Assembly: GCF_014196115.1 (NCBI RefSeq)
Contig: NZ_JACIDB010000001.1
Span: 806,001-870,000, forward strand
Direction: 5' to 3'
Length of the DNA: 64,000 nucleotides
Source of the DNA: Sphingomonas aquatilis
Lineage (GTDB): Bacteria; Pseudomonadota; Alphaproteobacteria; Sphingomonadales; Sphingomonadaceae
The notes under the pieces were generated by a model, which searched no databases, was not told the origin of the DNA, and saw only the letters and a list, made by a program, of their open reading frames with translations. Positions within the stretch are counted from its first letter, which is position 1, and every line of letters starts with the position of its first letter. The translations under genes were made by a program, and so were the position numbers. Shown piece after piece: positions 25,997 through 33,770 of the stretch.

Positions 25997-27184
25997 GTGG
26001 CGTTGTCGAAGATCAAGCATGTCCGCGCCTTCGTCGCGCGCGGGGCGGGGGCGGATTACCACGATCAGGGCGCAGGCCATTGGATCGACGATCACATCGC
26101 CACGCCGATGAGCCGCTATCCCGAATATCGCCAGTCGCGGCAGAGCTTCGGTATCAATGTGCTCGGCACTTTGGTGGTCGAAATCGAGGCGGAAGACGGT
26201 ACGATCGGCTTTGCGGTGACGACGGGGGGCGAGCCCGCCGCCTATATCGTCGAAAAGCATCTTGCCCGCTTCCTCGAAGGCCGCAGCCCGCACGAGGTCG
26301 AGAAGATCTGGGACCAGATGTATTTCTCGACCCAATATTACGGCCGCAAGGGGCTGGTCGTGAACGCCATCTCCGGCGTCGACCTGGCGCTATGGGATTT
26401 GCTCGGCAAGCTGCGCGGCGAGCCGGTCTATCACATGCTGGGCGGCGCGGTGCGCGACGAACTGCAATTCTACGCGACCGGCGCGCGGCCCGACGTGGCC
26501 AAGGAACTCGGCTTCATCGGCGGCAAGCTGCCGCTTCATCACGGTCCCGCCGAAGGGCTGGAGGGGCTGGAGAAGAACATCGCGCTGCTCGCCGATATGC
26601 GCAGCAAATGCGGCGACGATTTCTGGCTGATGTACGACTGCTGGATGGCGCTCGACCTCGATTATGCCACCCGGCTCGCGCACCGGGCCTGGAACGAATG
26701 CGGGCTGAAGTGGATCGAGGAGGCGCTCAGCCCCGACGACTATTGGGCCTATGCCGAGCTGCGCAAGAAGGCGCCGCCGGGCCTGCTCGTCACCACCGGG
26801 GAGCATGAGGCGACCCGCTGGGGCTTCCGCATGCTGATCGACATGGGCTGCTGCGACATCATCCAGCCCGACGTGGGCTGGTGCGGCGGCGTGACCGAAC
26901 TGATCAAGATCGCCAATTATGCCGACAGCCGCGGCGTGATGATGATCCCGCACGGATCATCGGTCTACAGCTATCATTTCGTCATCACCCGGCACAATTC
27001 GCCCTTCGCCGAATTCCTGATGATGCACCCCGGCCCGACCGAGGTGGTGCCGATGTTCGCGCCGCAATTGCTGGGCGAGCCGGTGCCGCAGAACGGCCGC
27101 ATCCGCGCGAGCGCGCTCGACAAGCCCGGCTTCGGCGTCGAGCTGAACGCCGACGTGCCGCTGCATCGCCCCTATACGCACTGA
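25997..27184 (+). CDS. L-rhamnonate dehydratase (enolase superfamily)
   Basis: A 395-residue protein that follows E. coli RhmD (YfaW) closely as I remember it: [101 protein letters not shown] and the ending KPGFGVELN. It removes water from L-rhamnonate to give 2-keto-3-deoxy-L-rhamnonate, using a magnesium site formed by acidic residues in the barrel. The start is GTG at 25997 with AGAGGGG eight bases upstream. It is the first gene of the plus-strand cluster that carries the remaining rhamnose steps and KduI. D-galactonate or fuconate dehydratase activity is less likely given the wording and neighbours. Confidence 0.93.
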   Translation: MALSKIKHVRAFVARGAGADYHDQGAGHWIDDHIATPMSRYPEYRQSRQSFGINVLGTLVVEIEAEDGTIGFAVTTGGEPAAYIVEKHLARFLEGRSPHEVEKIWDQMYFSTQYYGRKGLVVNAISGVDLALWDLLGKLRGEPVYHMLGGAVRDELQFYATGARPDVAKELGFIGGKLPLHHGPAEGLEGLEKNIALLADMRSKCGDDFWLMYDCWMALDLDYATRLAHRAWNECGLKWIEEALSPDDYWAYAELRKKAPPGLLVTTGEHEATRWGFRMLIDMGCCDIIQPDVGWCGGVTELIKIANYADSRGVMMIPHGSSVYSYHFVITRHNSPFAEFLMMHPGPTEVVPMFAPQLLGEPVPQNGRIRASALDKPGFGVELNADVPLHRPYTH

Positions 27185-27195
27185 GGATTTGTCCC

Positions 27196-28059
27196 ATGAA
27201 GCTCTGTCGTTACGGCACCCGCGGTGCCGAAAAGCCCGGCCTGATCGATGCGGATGGACGCATACGTGACCTGTCGGGCGTGATCGCCGATGTGACGCCC
27301 GCTGAGGTGACGCCCGAGGCGCTGGCGCGTCTCGCCGAAATCGGTCCCGCCACCTTGCCGCTGGTCGAGGGTACCCCGCGCTACGGCGTGCCCGTCGCCG
27401 GCATCGGGAAGTTCATCGCGATCGGCCTCAACTATGCCGACCACGCCAAGGAAGCGGGTCTGGAACCGCCGCCCGAGCCGATCTTCTTCACCAAGGCGAT
27501 CTCGTGCCTGACCGGACCGAACGATCCCGTGATGATCCCCAGGGATTCGCAGAAGACCGACTGGGAGGTCGAGCTGGGCATCGTGATCGGCAAGACCTGC
27601 CGCTACGTCGAACAGGCGGATGCACTCGATCATGTCGCCGGTTATGTGCTGGCCAACGACGTGTCGGAGCGGGCGTTCCAAAAGGAACTCGGCAGCCAGT
27701 GGGACAAGGGCAAGGGCTGCGACACCTTCGGCCCGGTGGGCCCGTGGCTGGTGACGGCGGACGAGGTCGGCGACTGCCAAACGCTGGACATGTTCCTCGA
27801 CGTCAACGGCAAGCGGATGCAGACCGGCAATACGGCGACGATGATCTTCCCGGTCGCCGAATGCATCGCCTATGTCAGTCGCTTCATCACGTTGCATCCG
27901 GGCGACCTGCTCATCACCGGCACGCCGCCGGGCGTGGGCGAGGGGCAGAAGCCCGACAAGATCTTTCTGAAGGCAGGCGACACGATGCACCTCGGCATCA
28001 CCGGCCTCGGCGAACAGCGCCAGACCTGCGTGCCCTTCGCGATGGAGCTGCCCGCGTGA
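27196..28059 (+). CDS. 2,4-diketo-3-deoxy-L-rhamnonate hydrolase (fumarylacetoacetase family)
   Basis: A 287-residue FAH-fold protein: MKLCRYGTRGAEKPGLID at the start, IAIGLNYADHAKEAG, the metal site region TDWEVELGIVIGK with its acidic residues, DVSERAFQKELGSQWDKGKGCDTFGPVGPW and LLITGTPPGVGEGQKP. In the Sphingomonas pathway an enzyme of this family (LRA6) cleaves 2,4-diketo-3-deoxy-L-rhamnonate to pyruvate and L-lactate. The ATG at 27196 follows TGAGGA. Placement between the dehydratase and the SDR dehydrogenase supports this role. Ureidoglycolate lyase and fumarylpyruvate hydrolase are related alternatives but do not fit the neighbours. Its stop overlaps the next start (GTGA). Confidence 0.85.
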   Translation: MKLCRYGTRGAEKPGLIDADGRIRDLSGVIADVTPAEVTPEALARLAEIGPATLPLVEGTPRYGVPVAGIGKFIAIGLNYADHAKEAGLEPPPEPIFFTKAISCLTGPNDPVMIPRDSQKTDWEVELGIVIGKTCRYVEQADALDHVAGYVLANDVSERAFQKELGSQWDKGKGCDTFGPVGPWLVTADEVGDCQTLDMFLDVNGKRMQTGNTATMIFPVAECIAYVSRFITLHPGDLLITGTPPGVGEGQKPDKIFLKAGDTMHLGITGLGEQRQTCVPFAMELPA

Positions 28060-28805
28060 CCAGCTATGCAGGCCGCTTCGCCGGCCGCACCGCGATCGTC
28101 ACCGGCGGCGCGTCGGGCCTCGGCTGCGCGGTCGCCAAGCGGATCGTCGAGGAAGGCGGCAGCGTCGCCTTGTGGGACGTCGACGCCGACCGCCTCGCCG
28201 AAACCCAGGCGGCGATCGGGGCGACGCATATCGAGGCGTTCGACGTGTCAGATGCCGCTGCCGTCGCCCGCGCGACCGATGCCACCGTTGCGGCGTTGGG
28301 GAAGGTCGACATCCTGGTTTGCTCGGCGGGGATCACGGGTGCGACCGCCTCGGTCGATCAATATCCGATCGACAGCTGGCTGCGCGTCGTCGACATCAAT
28401 TTGAACGGCCTGTTCTATTGCTGCCGCGCGGTGGTGCCGCATCTCGTCGCCAACGGCTATGGCCGGATCGTCAACGTCGCGTCCGTCGCGGGCAAGGAGG
28501 GCAACCCTAACGCCTCCGCCTATTCGGCCACCAAGGCGGGCGTGATCGGCCTCACCAAATCGCTGGGCAAGGAACTGGCGGGCAAGGGCGTGATCGCCAA
28601 TGCGTTGACCCCGGCGACGTTCGAGAGCCCGATCCTCGCGCAACTGCCGCAGAGCCAGGTCGATTATATGCGCGGCAAGATTCCGATGGGGCGGCTGGGC
28701 GAAGTCGCGGAAAGCGCGGCGATGGTCTGCTTCATGGCCAGCGAGGAATGCAGCTTCACCACCGCGTCGACCTTCGACACGTCGGGCGGGCGGACGACCT
28801 ACTGA
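28056..28805 (+). CDS. 2-keto-3-deoxy-L-rhamnonate 4-dehydrogenase (SDR family)
   Basis: A 249-residue short-chain dehydrogenase starting at GTG 28056: TGGASGLG cofactor loop, an acidic residue after strand 2 (LWDVDADR) suggesting preference for NAD+, CSAGITG in place of the usual NNAG, and NVASVAGKEGNPNASAYSATKAG with catalytic Ser, Tyr and Lys. In the modified rhamnose pathway of Sphingomonas an SDR (LRA5) oxidises 2-keto-3-deoxy-L-rhamnonate at C4 to the 2,4-diketo acid that the FAH-type hydrolase splits. Order in the cluster fits this exactly. The start overlaps the hydrolase gene by four bases and the stop overlaps the lactonase start (TGATG). Confidence 0.85.
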   Translation: MTSYAGRFAGRTAIVTGGASGLGCAVAKRIVEEGGSVALWDVDADRLAETQAAIGATHIEAFDVSDAAAVARATDATVAALGKVDILVCSAGITGATASVDQYPIDSWLRVVDINLNGLFYCCRAVVPHLVANGYGRIVNVASVAGKEGNPNASAYSATKAGVIGLTKSLGKELAGKGVIANALTPATFESPILAQLPQSQVDYMRGKIPMGRLGEVAESAAMVCFMASEECSFTTASTFDTSGGRTTY

Positions 28806-29752
28806 TGACGCATGCGGGCGGCGAGGCGGCGATTCCGTTCGTCGACGCGCACATTCATCTGTGGGACCTCGCGCGGCTGCGCTATCCGTGGCTGACCCCG
28901 CCCTTCGCCGACGATGGCCCCAACGGATCGGTCGAGCCGATCGCCAGCACCTATCTGCCCGCGGATTACCGGCGCGAGATGGCGCGGTGGAACGTCGTCG
29001 GCGCGGTGCATGTCGATGCCGGTGCCGGTCCCGCAGACGCGCTCGCCGAGACCGAATGGCTGGAGGGGCTGGCGGAGGCGGATGGGCTGCCGACCGGCAT
29101 TGTCGCCTTCGCGGCGCTTGACGATCCCGAGGTGGAGACGGTGCTTGCCGTGCACGCCCGCCACCCGCGGGTGCGGGGCATCCGCCATATCGTCAACTGG
29201 CACGCCGATCCGCAGCGCAGCTATACCCCGCGTGATGTGACGCAGGACGATGCGTGGCAGCGCGGTTTTGCGGCGCTGGCGCGGCATGGCCTGTCCTTCG
29301 ACCTGCAATGCTATCCGGGGCAGATGCCGGTGATGGCGGCGCTCGCCGCGCGGCATCCGGAGGTTCCGGTGATCGTCAACCATGCCGGCATGGCGGTGCT
29401 GAGCGACGCCGACGGCTACGGCGAATGGCGTCGCGGTCTTGCTGCGCTGGCCGCCTGTCCGCAGGTGGCGGTGAAGCTGTCGGGCTTCGGGTTTGCGCGG
29501 CGCGACTGGGATGCGGCGTTCGTGCGCGACACGGTGCGCACCGTCATCGACCTGTTCGGCCCGGAGCGGGCGATGTTTGCGAGCGACCTGCCGACCGACC
29601 GCCTGTTCGGCAGTATCGACGCGCAAATGGAGGCGTGCCATGCCGCCGTCATCGATCTGGGCGATAGCCACCGCCGTGCGCTGTTCGCCGGCAACGCCAA
29701 TCGCATCTATTGGCTGGGCCTCGACCTGCCGCTTACCAAGGACGATCACTGA
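28805..29752 (+). CDS. L-rhamnono-1,4-lactonase (amidohydrolase 2 family)
   Basis: A 315-residue TIM-barrel amidohydrolase of the type 2 (COG3618) group: the metal motif VDAHIHLWD near the N-terminus, [26 protein letters not shown] after strand 6, VKLSGFG and the late FASDLPTD carrying the catalytic Asp. Family members hydrolyse sugar lactones (L-rhamnono-, L-fucono-lactone). Beside rhamnose dehydrogenase and rhamnonate dehydratase the substrate is almost surely L-rhamnono-1,4-lactone (LRA2 role). Start and stop each overlap neighbouring genes by one base, so translation is coupled from dehydrogenase through to KduI. Confidence 0.87.
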   Translation: MTHAGGEAAIPFVDAHIHLWDLARLRYPWLTPPFADDGPNGSVEPIASTYLPADYRREMARWNVVGAVHVDAGAGPADALAETEWLEGLAEADGLPTGIVAFAALDDPEVETVLAVHARHPRVRGIRHIVNWHADPQRSYTPRDVTQDDAWQRGFAALARHGLSFDLQCYPGQMPVMAALAARHPEVPVIVNHAGMAVLSDADGYGEWRRGLAALAACPQVAVKLSGFGFARRDWDAAFVRDTVRTVIDLFGPERAMFASDLPTDRLFGSIDAQMEACHAAVIDLGDSHRRALFAGNANRIYWLGLDLPLTKDDH

Positions 29753-30594
29753 TGTACGACCGGACCTATTACGCGACGCATCCGGACATGATGGAGTGCG
29801 TGTCGAACGACGAGTTGCGCGACCGCTATCTGATCCAGGGGCTGTTCCGCGACGGCGAATGCGTGCTGAACTACACGCATGCCGAGCGCTTCGTGATCGG
29901 CGGCGTCGCGGTGGCGAGCGGCAGCGTGAAGTTGCCCGACCAGACCGAGCCGGCATCGGCGGCGGGCCACCCGTTCCTCGAACGCCGCGAGATGGCGATC
30001 GTCAACGTCGGCAAGGTCGACGGGACCGTGACGGTCGATGGCGAGACGTTCGAGCTCGGCAACAAGGACTGCCTGTACGTCACGATGGGGGCGAAGGACG
30101 TTCAGTTTTCGGGTGACGGCGCGCGTTTCTACCTCGCTTCGTGCCCGGCGCATCAGGCCTATACGACGCGCAAGCTCGGCATCGCCGACGCCAATGCGCT
30201 CGAGCGCGGCAGCCTGGCGGAATCGAACGAGCGCACGATCTTCCAGCTCGTCATCCCCGGCATCTGCGACAGCGCGCAGCTGGTGATGGGCCTCACCGTG
30301 CTGAAGCCCGGCAGCGTGTGGAACACGATGCCGCCGCACATCCACGAGCGGCGCAGCGAGATCTATTTCTACTTCGAGCTCGACAATCTCGACACCGACC
30401 GCGTGATGCACTTCATGGGCGAGGGCGAGGCGACGCGTCACATCGTGATGCAGAACGAGGAAGCGGTGATCAGCCCGCCCTGGTCGATTCATATGGGCGC
30501 CGGGACCAAGGCCTATGCCTTCATCTGGGCGATGGCGGGTGAGAACCAGGATTATACCGACATGACCGTGCTGGACATCTGCCAGCTGGCGTAA
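29752..30594 (+). CDS. kduI: 5-dehydro-4-deoxy-D-glucuronate isomerase
   Basis: A 280-residue cupin enzyme of normal KduI length. The zinc ligands are visible: His196 and His198 in [10 protein letters not shown] with Glu203, and His247 in PPWSIHMG. The enzyme isomerises 4-deoxy-5-keto-uronate, the opened form of the unsaturated galacturonate freed by GH105, to 3-deoxy-D-glycero-2,5-hexodiulosonate. It is the last coupled gene of the plus-strand rhamnose cluster (ATG overlaps the lactonase stop), so rhamnose and uronate halves of the same disaccharide are processed by one transcript. Confidence 0.95.
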   Translation: MYDRTYYATHPDMMECVSNDELRDRYLIQGLFRDGECVLNYTHAERFVIGGVAVASGSVKLPDQTEPASAAGHPFLERREMAIVNVGKVDGTVTVDGETFELGNKDCLYVTMGAKDVQFSGDGARFYLASCPAHQAYTTRKLGIADANALERGSLAESNERTIFQLVIPGICDSAQLVMGLTVLKPGSVWNTMPPHIHERRSEIYFYFELDNLDTDRVMHFMGEGEATRHIVMQNEEAVISPPWSIHMGAGTKAYAFIWAMAGENQDYTDMTVLDICQLA

Positions 30595-30600
30595 GCCGAA

Positions 30601-30735
30601 CCTCCCTCCCCTGACAGGGGAGGGTCGGGGAGGGGTGGCGTGCTCGCGGTACGGACGGGCGAGCACTGCCGGCCACCGTATCCCCGGACCCCACCCACCC
30701 CCGGCCTCTCCCTTGCAGGGAGGGGAGGAGTCAAG
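30601..30735. repeat. Bipartite palindromic intergenic repeat between kduI and kduD
   Basis: Two small hairpins, CTCCCCT-GAC-AGGGGAG at the left and CTCCCT-TGC-AGGGAG at the right, flank about 80 bases of GC-rich spacer. This paired layout is a common intergenic repeat in Sphingomonas-like genomes in my recollection. Its right end supplies the purine-rich GGGAGGGGAGGAG that serves as ribosome binding site for kduD. Confidence 0.6.
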
Positions 30736-30737
30736 CA

Positions 30738-31490
30738 ATGAACCCCTTCGATCTTTCGGGCCGCGTGGCGGTCGTGACCGGTGCGAACACCGGCATCGGG
30801 CAGGCGATCGCGATCGCACTGGCGCAAGCGGGCGCTGATGTCGCACTCGTCGGCCGCACACCGGCCGAAGATACCGCCGCCGCGATCCGCGACCTTGGCC
30901 GCCGCGCGCTGATCGTGTCGGCGGACCTGTCGAGCATCGCGCCGGTACAGCGCATCGTCGACGAGACGGTGGCGGGGCTCGGCGGGCTCGACATCCTGGT
31001 CAACAATGCCGGGATCATCCGCCGCGCCGATGCGGTGGACTTCACCGAAGCGGATTGGGATGCGGTGGTCGACACCAATTTGAAGTCGGTGTTCTTCCTG
31101 TGTCAGGCCGCCGGACGCCACATGATCGAACAGGGCAGGGGCCGGATCATCAACATCGCCTCGATGCTGACCTTCCAGGGCGGCATCCGCGTGCCGAGCT
31201 ATACCGCGTCGAAGTCGGGGATCGGCGGCCTCACCAAGCTGCTCGCCAACGAATGGGCGAAGCATGGGCTGAGCGTGAACGCGATCGCGCCCGGATACAT
31301 CGCGACCAACAACACCGCTGCGCTGCAAGCCGACGAAGCGCGCAACGCCGCGATCCTCGATCGCATCCCGGCGGGCCGCTGGGGCGATGCCGCGGACCTC
31401 GGCGGCGCAGCCGTGTTCCTCGCCTCCGACGCCGCGGCGTACGTCCAGGGCCATATCCTCGCCGTCGATGGCGGGTGGCTGGCGCGCTAA
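30738..31490 (+). CDS. kduD: 2-dehydro-3-deoxy-D-gluconate 5-dehydrogenase (SDR family)
   Basis: A 250-residue short-chain dehydrogenase with KduD wording: FDLSGRVAVVTGANTGIGQAIAIALA, VNNAGIIRR, INIASMLTFQGGIRVPSYTASKSG with the Ser-Tyr-Lys catalytic set, and IAPGYIATNNTAAL near the C-terminus. It reduces 3-deoxy-hexodiulosonate to 2-keto-3-deoxygluconate, finishing the unsaturated galacturonate branch. It is 143 bases after kduI, separated by a palindromic repeat, and may be read through from the same promoter. Kinase (KdgK) and aldolase (Eda) for the product are not in the window. Confidence 0.92.
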   Translation: MNPFDLSGRVAVVTGANTGIGQAIAIALAQAGADVALVGRTPAEDTAAAIRDLGRRALIVSADLSSIAPVQRIVDETVAGLGGLDILVNNAGIIRRADAVDFTEADWDAVVDTNLKSVFFLCQAAGRHMIEQGRGRIINIASMLTFQGGIRVPSYTASKSGIGGLTKLLANEWAKHGLSVNAIAPGYIATNNTAALQADEARNAAILDRIPAGRWGDAADLGGAAVFLASDAAAYVQGHILAVDGGWLAR

Positions 31491-31509
31491 GTCGCGCCAG
31501 CCGATACCG

Positions 31510-33582
31510 TCAGATGCCGTAGCGCAGCGACAGCATCACGTTGCGCGGTGCATTGGCGAAACAGTCGCCGCGGACCAGGCATGAGGCATAGCCCCTGCGG
31601 TCGAACAGGTTGGTCGCGTTGAGCGACAGCCGCCACCGTTCGCGCGTGATCTCGGCGAGGGCATCGACCATCGCGCGGGCCGGCGTGACGATCGACCAAT
31701 TGGCGTCGCTCGTGACCTGCCGGCCGGCATAGCGCACGCCCGCGCCCAGCCGCAGCGTGCCGAGCGCTGCGTCGAAGCTCTTCGTCGTCCAGGCCGACGC
31801 GATGGTGCGCGGGAAATATCCCGCCGCTTCCTCGTCGCCGGTGATCGTGTTGTGGCCATAGGCGAGCGACAGGTCGAACCGACCCGGCAGGCTGTGCGTC
31901 GCTTCCACCTCGAACCCCTTGGTCGTCAATTCGCCAGTCTGCGTGATGCGCATGCCTGGGCCGGTGATCGGGCGGCCGTTTTCCTTGATGCGGAAGGCGG
32001 TGGCGGTGACCATCGTGTTCGGGCCGGGCTGCCATTTGGCGCCCGCTTCGAATTGCGTGCCGGTCTGCGGACGGAACGGCCTGCCATCGCTGGTGGTCCC
32101 TGCGATCGGCTGGAAGCTCTCGGTATAGCTGAAGAAGGGCGAAATGTTCGCCGCGACCTCGCCGATGATGCCGGCGCGGAAGGTGGTGGCGCTGTCCGAC
32201 GTGCGGGTCGCGCCGCTGTGGCCGATCACATGATCGCGGCGGACGCCGAGGACGAGCGACACGCGGTCGTAGAAGCGCAGCTGATCCTGCGCGTACAGGC
32301 CCAGCTGAGACTGGGTCGTGCGCGAATAGGGGTCAGTGGCGACCGGCGTCGCGAGCGTGGCATAGTCGATATTGTACAGGTCGATCGTCTGGTAATCATA
32401 GGCGGACGTGATGCCGACCTTGTTCCAGCTGTAATCGACCCCCGCGAGCAATGTGTGCTCGATATGCGCGCCGGTGTTGAAGCGGGCCTGCACGTTATTG
32501 TCCGTGGACAAGACGTTCAGCCGCCCGAGCTGGGACCCCGCGTAAACGCCGATCAGACGGCCGTCGCTGCCCGGCACGTACGGATCCGTCGGGTTCGAAT
32601 AACTGTCGGGATAATGGGTGTTATAGGTGAGGTGGCTGTCGATGTAGCGCGCCTTCAGGCTCAGCTTCACTGCATCGCTGAACCGGTGGGTCAGCAGTCC
32701 CGACCCCTGCCACATGCGTCCGTCGTACCGATCCCAGCCGGGCTTGCCGACGAAGAGATAGGGATCGAGCGGCGGCCGCCCGCGATTGTCGCGCACCGTG
32801 CCGACGATCGGCAGGAAGTTGAGCGTCGATCCGGTCTTGTCCTGCTGGTAGAGGCCGAGCAACGTCACGTCGGTGCGCGCATCCGGTCGCCAGGTGACCG
32901 ACGGGGCGATCATGATCCGGTCGTCGGGAACGTGATCGACATAGGTGCCCGAATCGCGCACCCGCGCGACGATGCGCCCCGCCAGCTTATCGCTGGCCGC
33001 AAGGTTGAGGTCGGCCAGCACCTCCTTGCGATCGAAGCTGCCATAGGTCAGCTGCACCTCGCCCGTGTTCGTGAATACCGGCGTCTTCGACACGAGATTG
33101 ACGAGCCCGCCGATCGATCCCTGTCCGAACAAGACCGAGGCGGGGCCGCGCACCACCTCGACCCGCGAGAAATTGTACGGGTCCGACGCGATGTTGACGT
33201 AATAGCTGTAGATGTCGCGCATGCCGTCACGAAACTGGAGCGCGCTGACGCCGCGGATCGTGAACGTGTCGACGCGCGTGTCGCGACCATACAGGTCGGT
33301 CAGCACGCCCGCCGCATAGCGCATCGTATCGGCAACGCTGATCGCGCCCTGCGACAGATAGGTCTCGCTCGGGATGACCGTGACCGGCTGCGGCACCTCG
33401 ATCGCCGGCGTGTCGGTCTTGGTCGACGCCTGTGCTTCGGTCACGCGGCCCTCGACGAGGATATCCCCGCCCGACTGCCCATCTGCAACCTTGCGCTGGG
33501 CGTCGGTAGTATCGTCGGTGGCGGCGGCGCCCGGTGTCAATGCGACCAGCGCAGTTCCGGCGAGCAATGCGAAAGCTGACAT
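31510..33582 (-). CDS. TonB-dependent siderophore receptor
   Basis: A 690-residue outer membrane receptor. The signal peptide is MSAFALLAGTALVALTPGAAA. A plug with the siderophore-receptor wording VPQPVTVIPSETYLSQGAISVADTMRYAAGV, FTIRGVSALQFRDGMRD and VEVVRGPASVLFGQGSIGGLVNLVSKTP follows, then a barrel with FTYSESFQPIAG-type strands, ending in NVMLSLRYGI. These marks place it in the FhuA/FhuE/FpvA-like group importing ferric hydroxamates or similar. It starts at 33582 after AAGGGGATTTC. A Fur-like palindrome lies 37-55 bases upstream. It is convergent with kduD and divergent from a GH3 gene, so an iron gene sits within a carbohydrate region. Confidence 0.87.
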   Translation of the reverse strand: MSAFALLAGTALVALTPGAAATDDTTDAQRKVADGQSGGDILVEGRVTEAQASTKTDTPAIEVPQPVTVIPSETYLSQGAISVADTMRYAAGVLTDLYGRDTRVDTFTIRGVSALQFRDGMRDIYSYYVNIASDPYNFSRVEVVRGPASVLFGQGSIGGLVNLVSKTPVFTNTGEVQLTYGSFDRKEVLADLNLAASDKLAGRIVARVRDSGTYVDHVPDDRIMIAPSVTWRPDARTDVTLLGLYQQDKTGSTLNFLPIVGTVRDNRGRPPLDPYLFVGKPGWDRYDGRMWQGSGLLTHRFSDAVKLSLKARYIDSHLTYNTHYPDSYSNPTDPYVPGSDGRLIGVYAGSQLGRLNVLSTDNNVQARFNTGAHIEHTLLAGVDYSWNKVGITSAYDYQTIDLYNIDYATLATPVATDPYSRTTQSQLGLYAQDQLRFYDRVSLVLGVRRDHVIGHSGATRTSDSATTFRAGIIGEVAANISPFFSYTESFQPIAGTTSDGRPFRPQTGTQFEAGAKWQPGPNTMVTATAFRIKENGRPITGPGMRITQTGELTTKGFEVEATHSLPGRFDLSLAYGHNTITGDEEAAGYFPRTIASAWTTKSFDAALGTLRLGAGVRYAGRQVTSDANWSIVTPARAMVDALAEITRERWRLSLNATNLFDRRGYASCLVRGDCFANAPRNVMLSLRYGI

Positions 33583-33618
33583 GAAATCCCCTTTGGTAAC
33601 GGCGGGGCCAATATCGCT

Positions 33619-33637
33619 ATTGCGAATCGCATGCAAT
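33619..33637. promoter_or_regulatory. Candidate Fur box upstream of the siderophore receptor
   Basis: ATTGCGAATCGCATGCAAT is a 19-base imperfect palindrome with ATTGC/GCAAT ends, close to the ATTGCGAAT-type Fur boxes described for alphaproteobacteria such as Caulobacter. It lies 37-55 bases before the receptor start, where iron-replete repression would act. Confidence 0.5.
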
Positions 33638-33671
33638 TGTCTCGAAGGGTAGCTGGGTGCCACTGCTGGCA

Positions 33672-33695
33672 ATGGTTTTATGATAGCGAAACCAT
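33672..33695. promoter_or_regulatory. Candidate operator upstream of the GH3 gene (ATGGTTT-N10-AAACCAT)
   Basis: Perfect seven-base inverted arms with a ten-base spacer lie 76 bases upstream of the GH3 start, on the GH3 side of the divergent gap. One-turn spacing of identical arms is typical of dimeric repressors. No dedicated regulator is encoded next to it. Confidence 0.35.
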
Positions 33696-33770
33696 GCGGC
33701 GCGGACCTAAGCGGTTGACGGCGCTCGCCTCTGCCCGGCAAGTCAGCCCGACAGGATCAGGAGAGGTTGA

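Noticed and set aside
25997..27184. D-galactonate or L-fuconate dehydratase as the identity of the enolase-family protein
   Set aside because: Sequence blocks at both ends follow L-rhamnonate dehydratase, and the neighbours are rhamnose dehydrogenase and lactonase.
30738..31490. A second L-rhamnose or keto-deoxy-rhamnonate dehydrogenase
   Set aside because: The wording and the adjacent kduI fit KduD much better, and both rhamnose SDRs are already accounted for.
31510..33582. Oligosaccharide receptor for the pectin locus
   Set aside because: Plug sequence and size are of the siderophore type, and a Fur-like box lies upstream; the 1042-residue receptor at 9784 is the better candidate.
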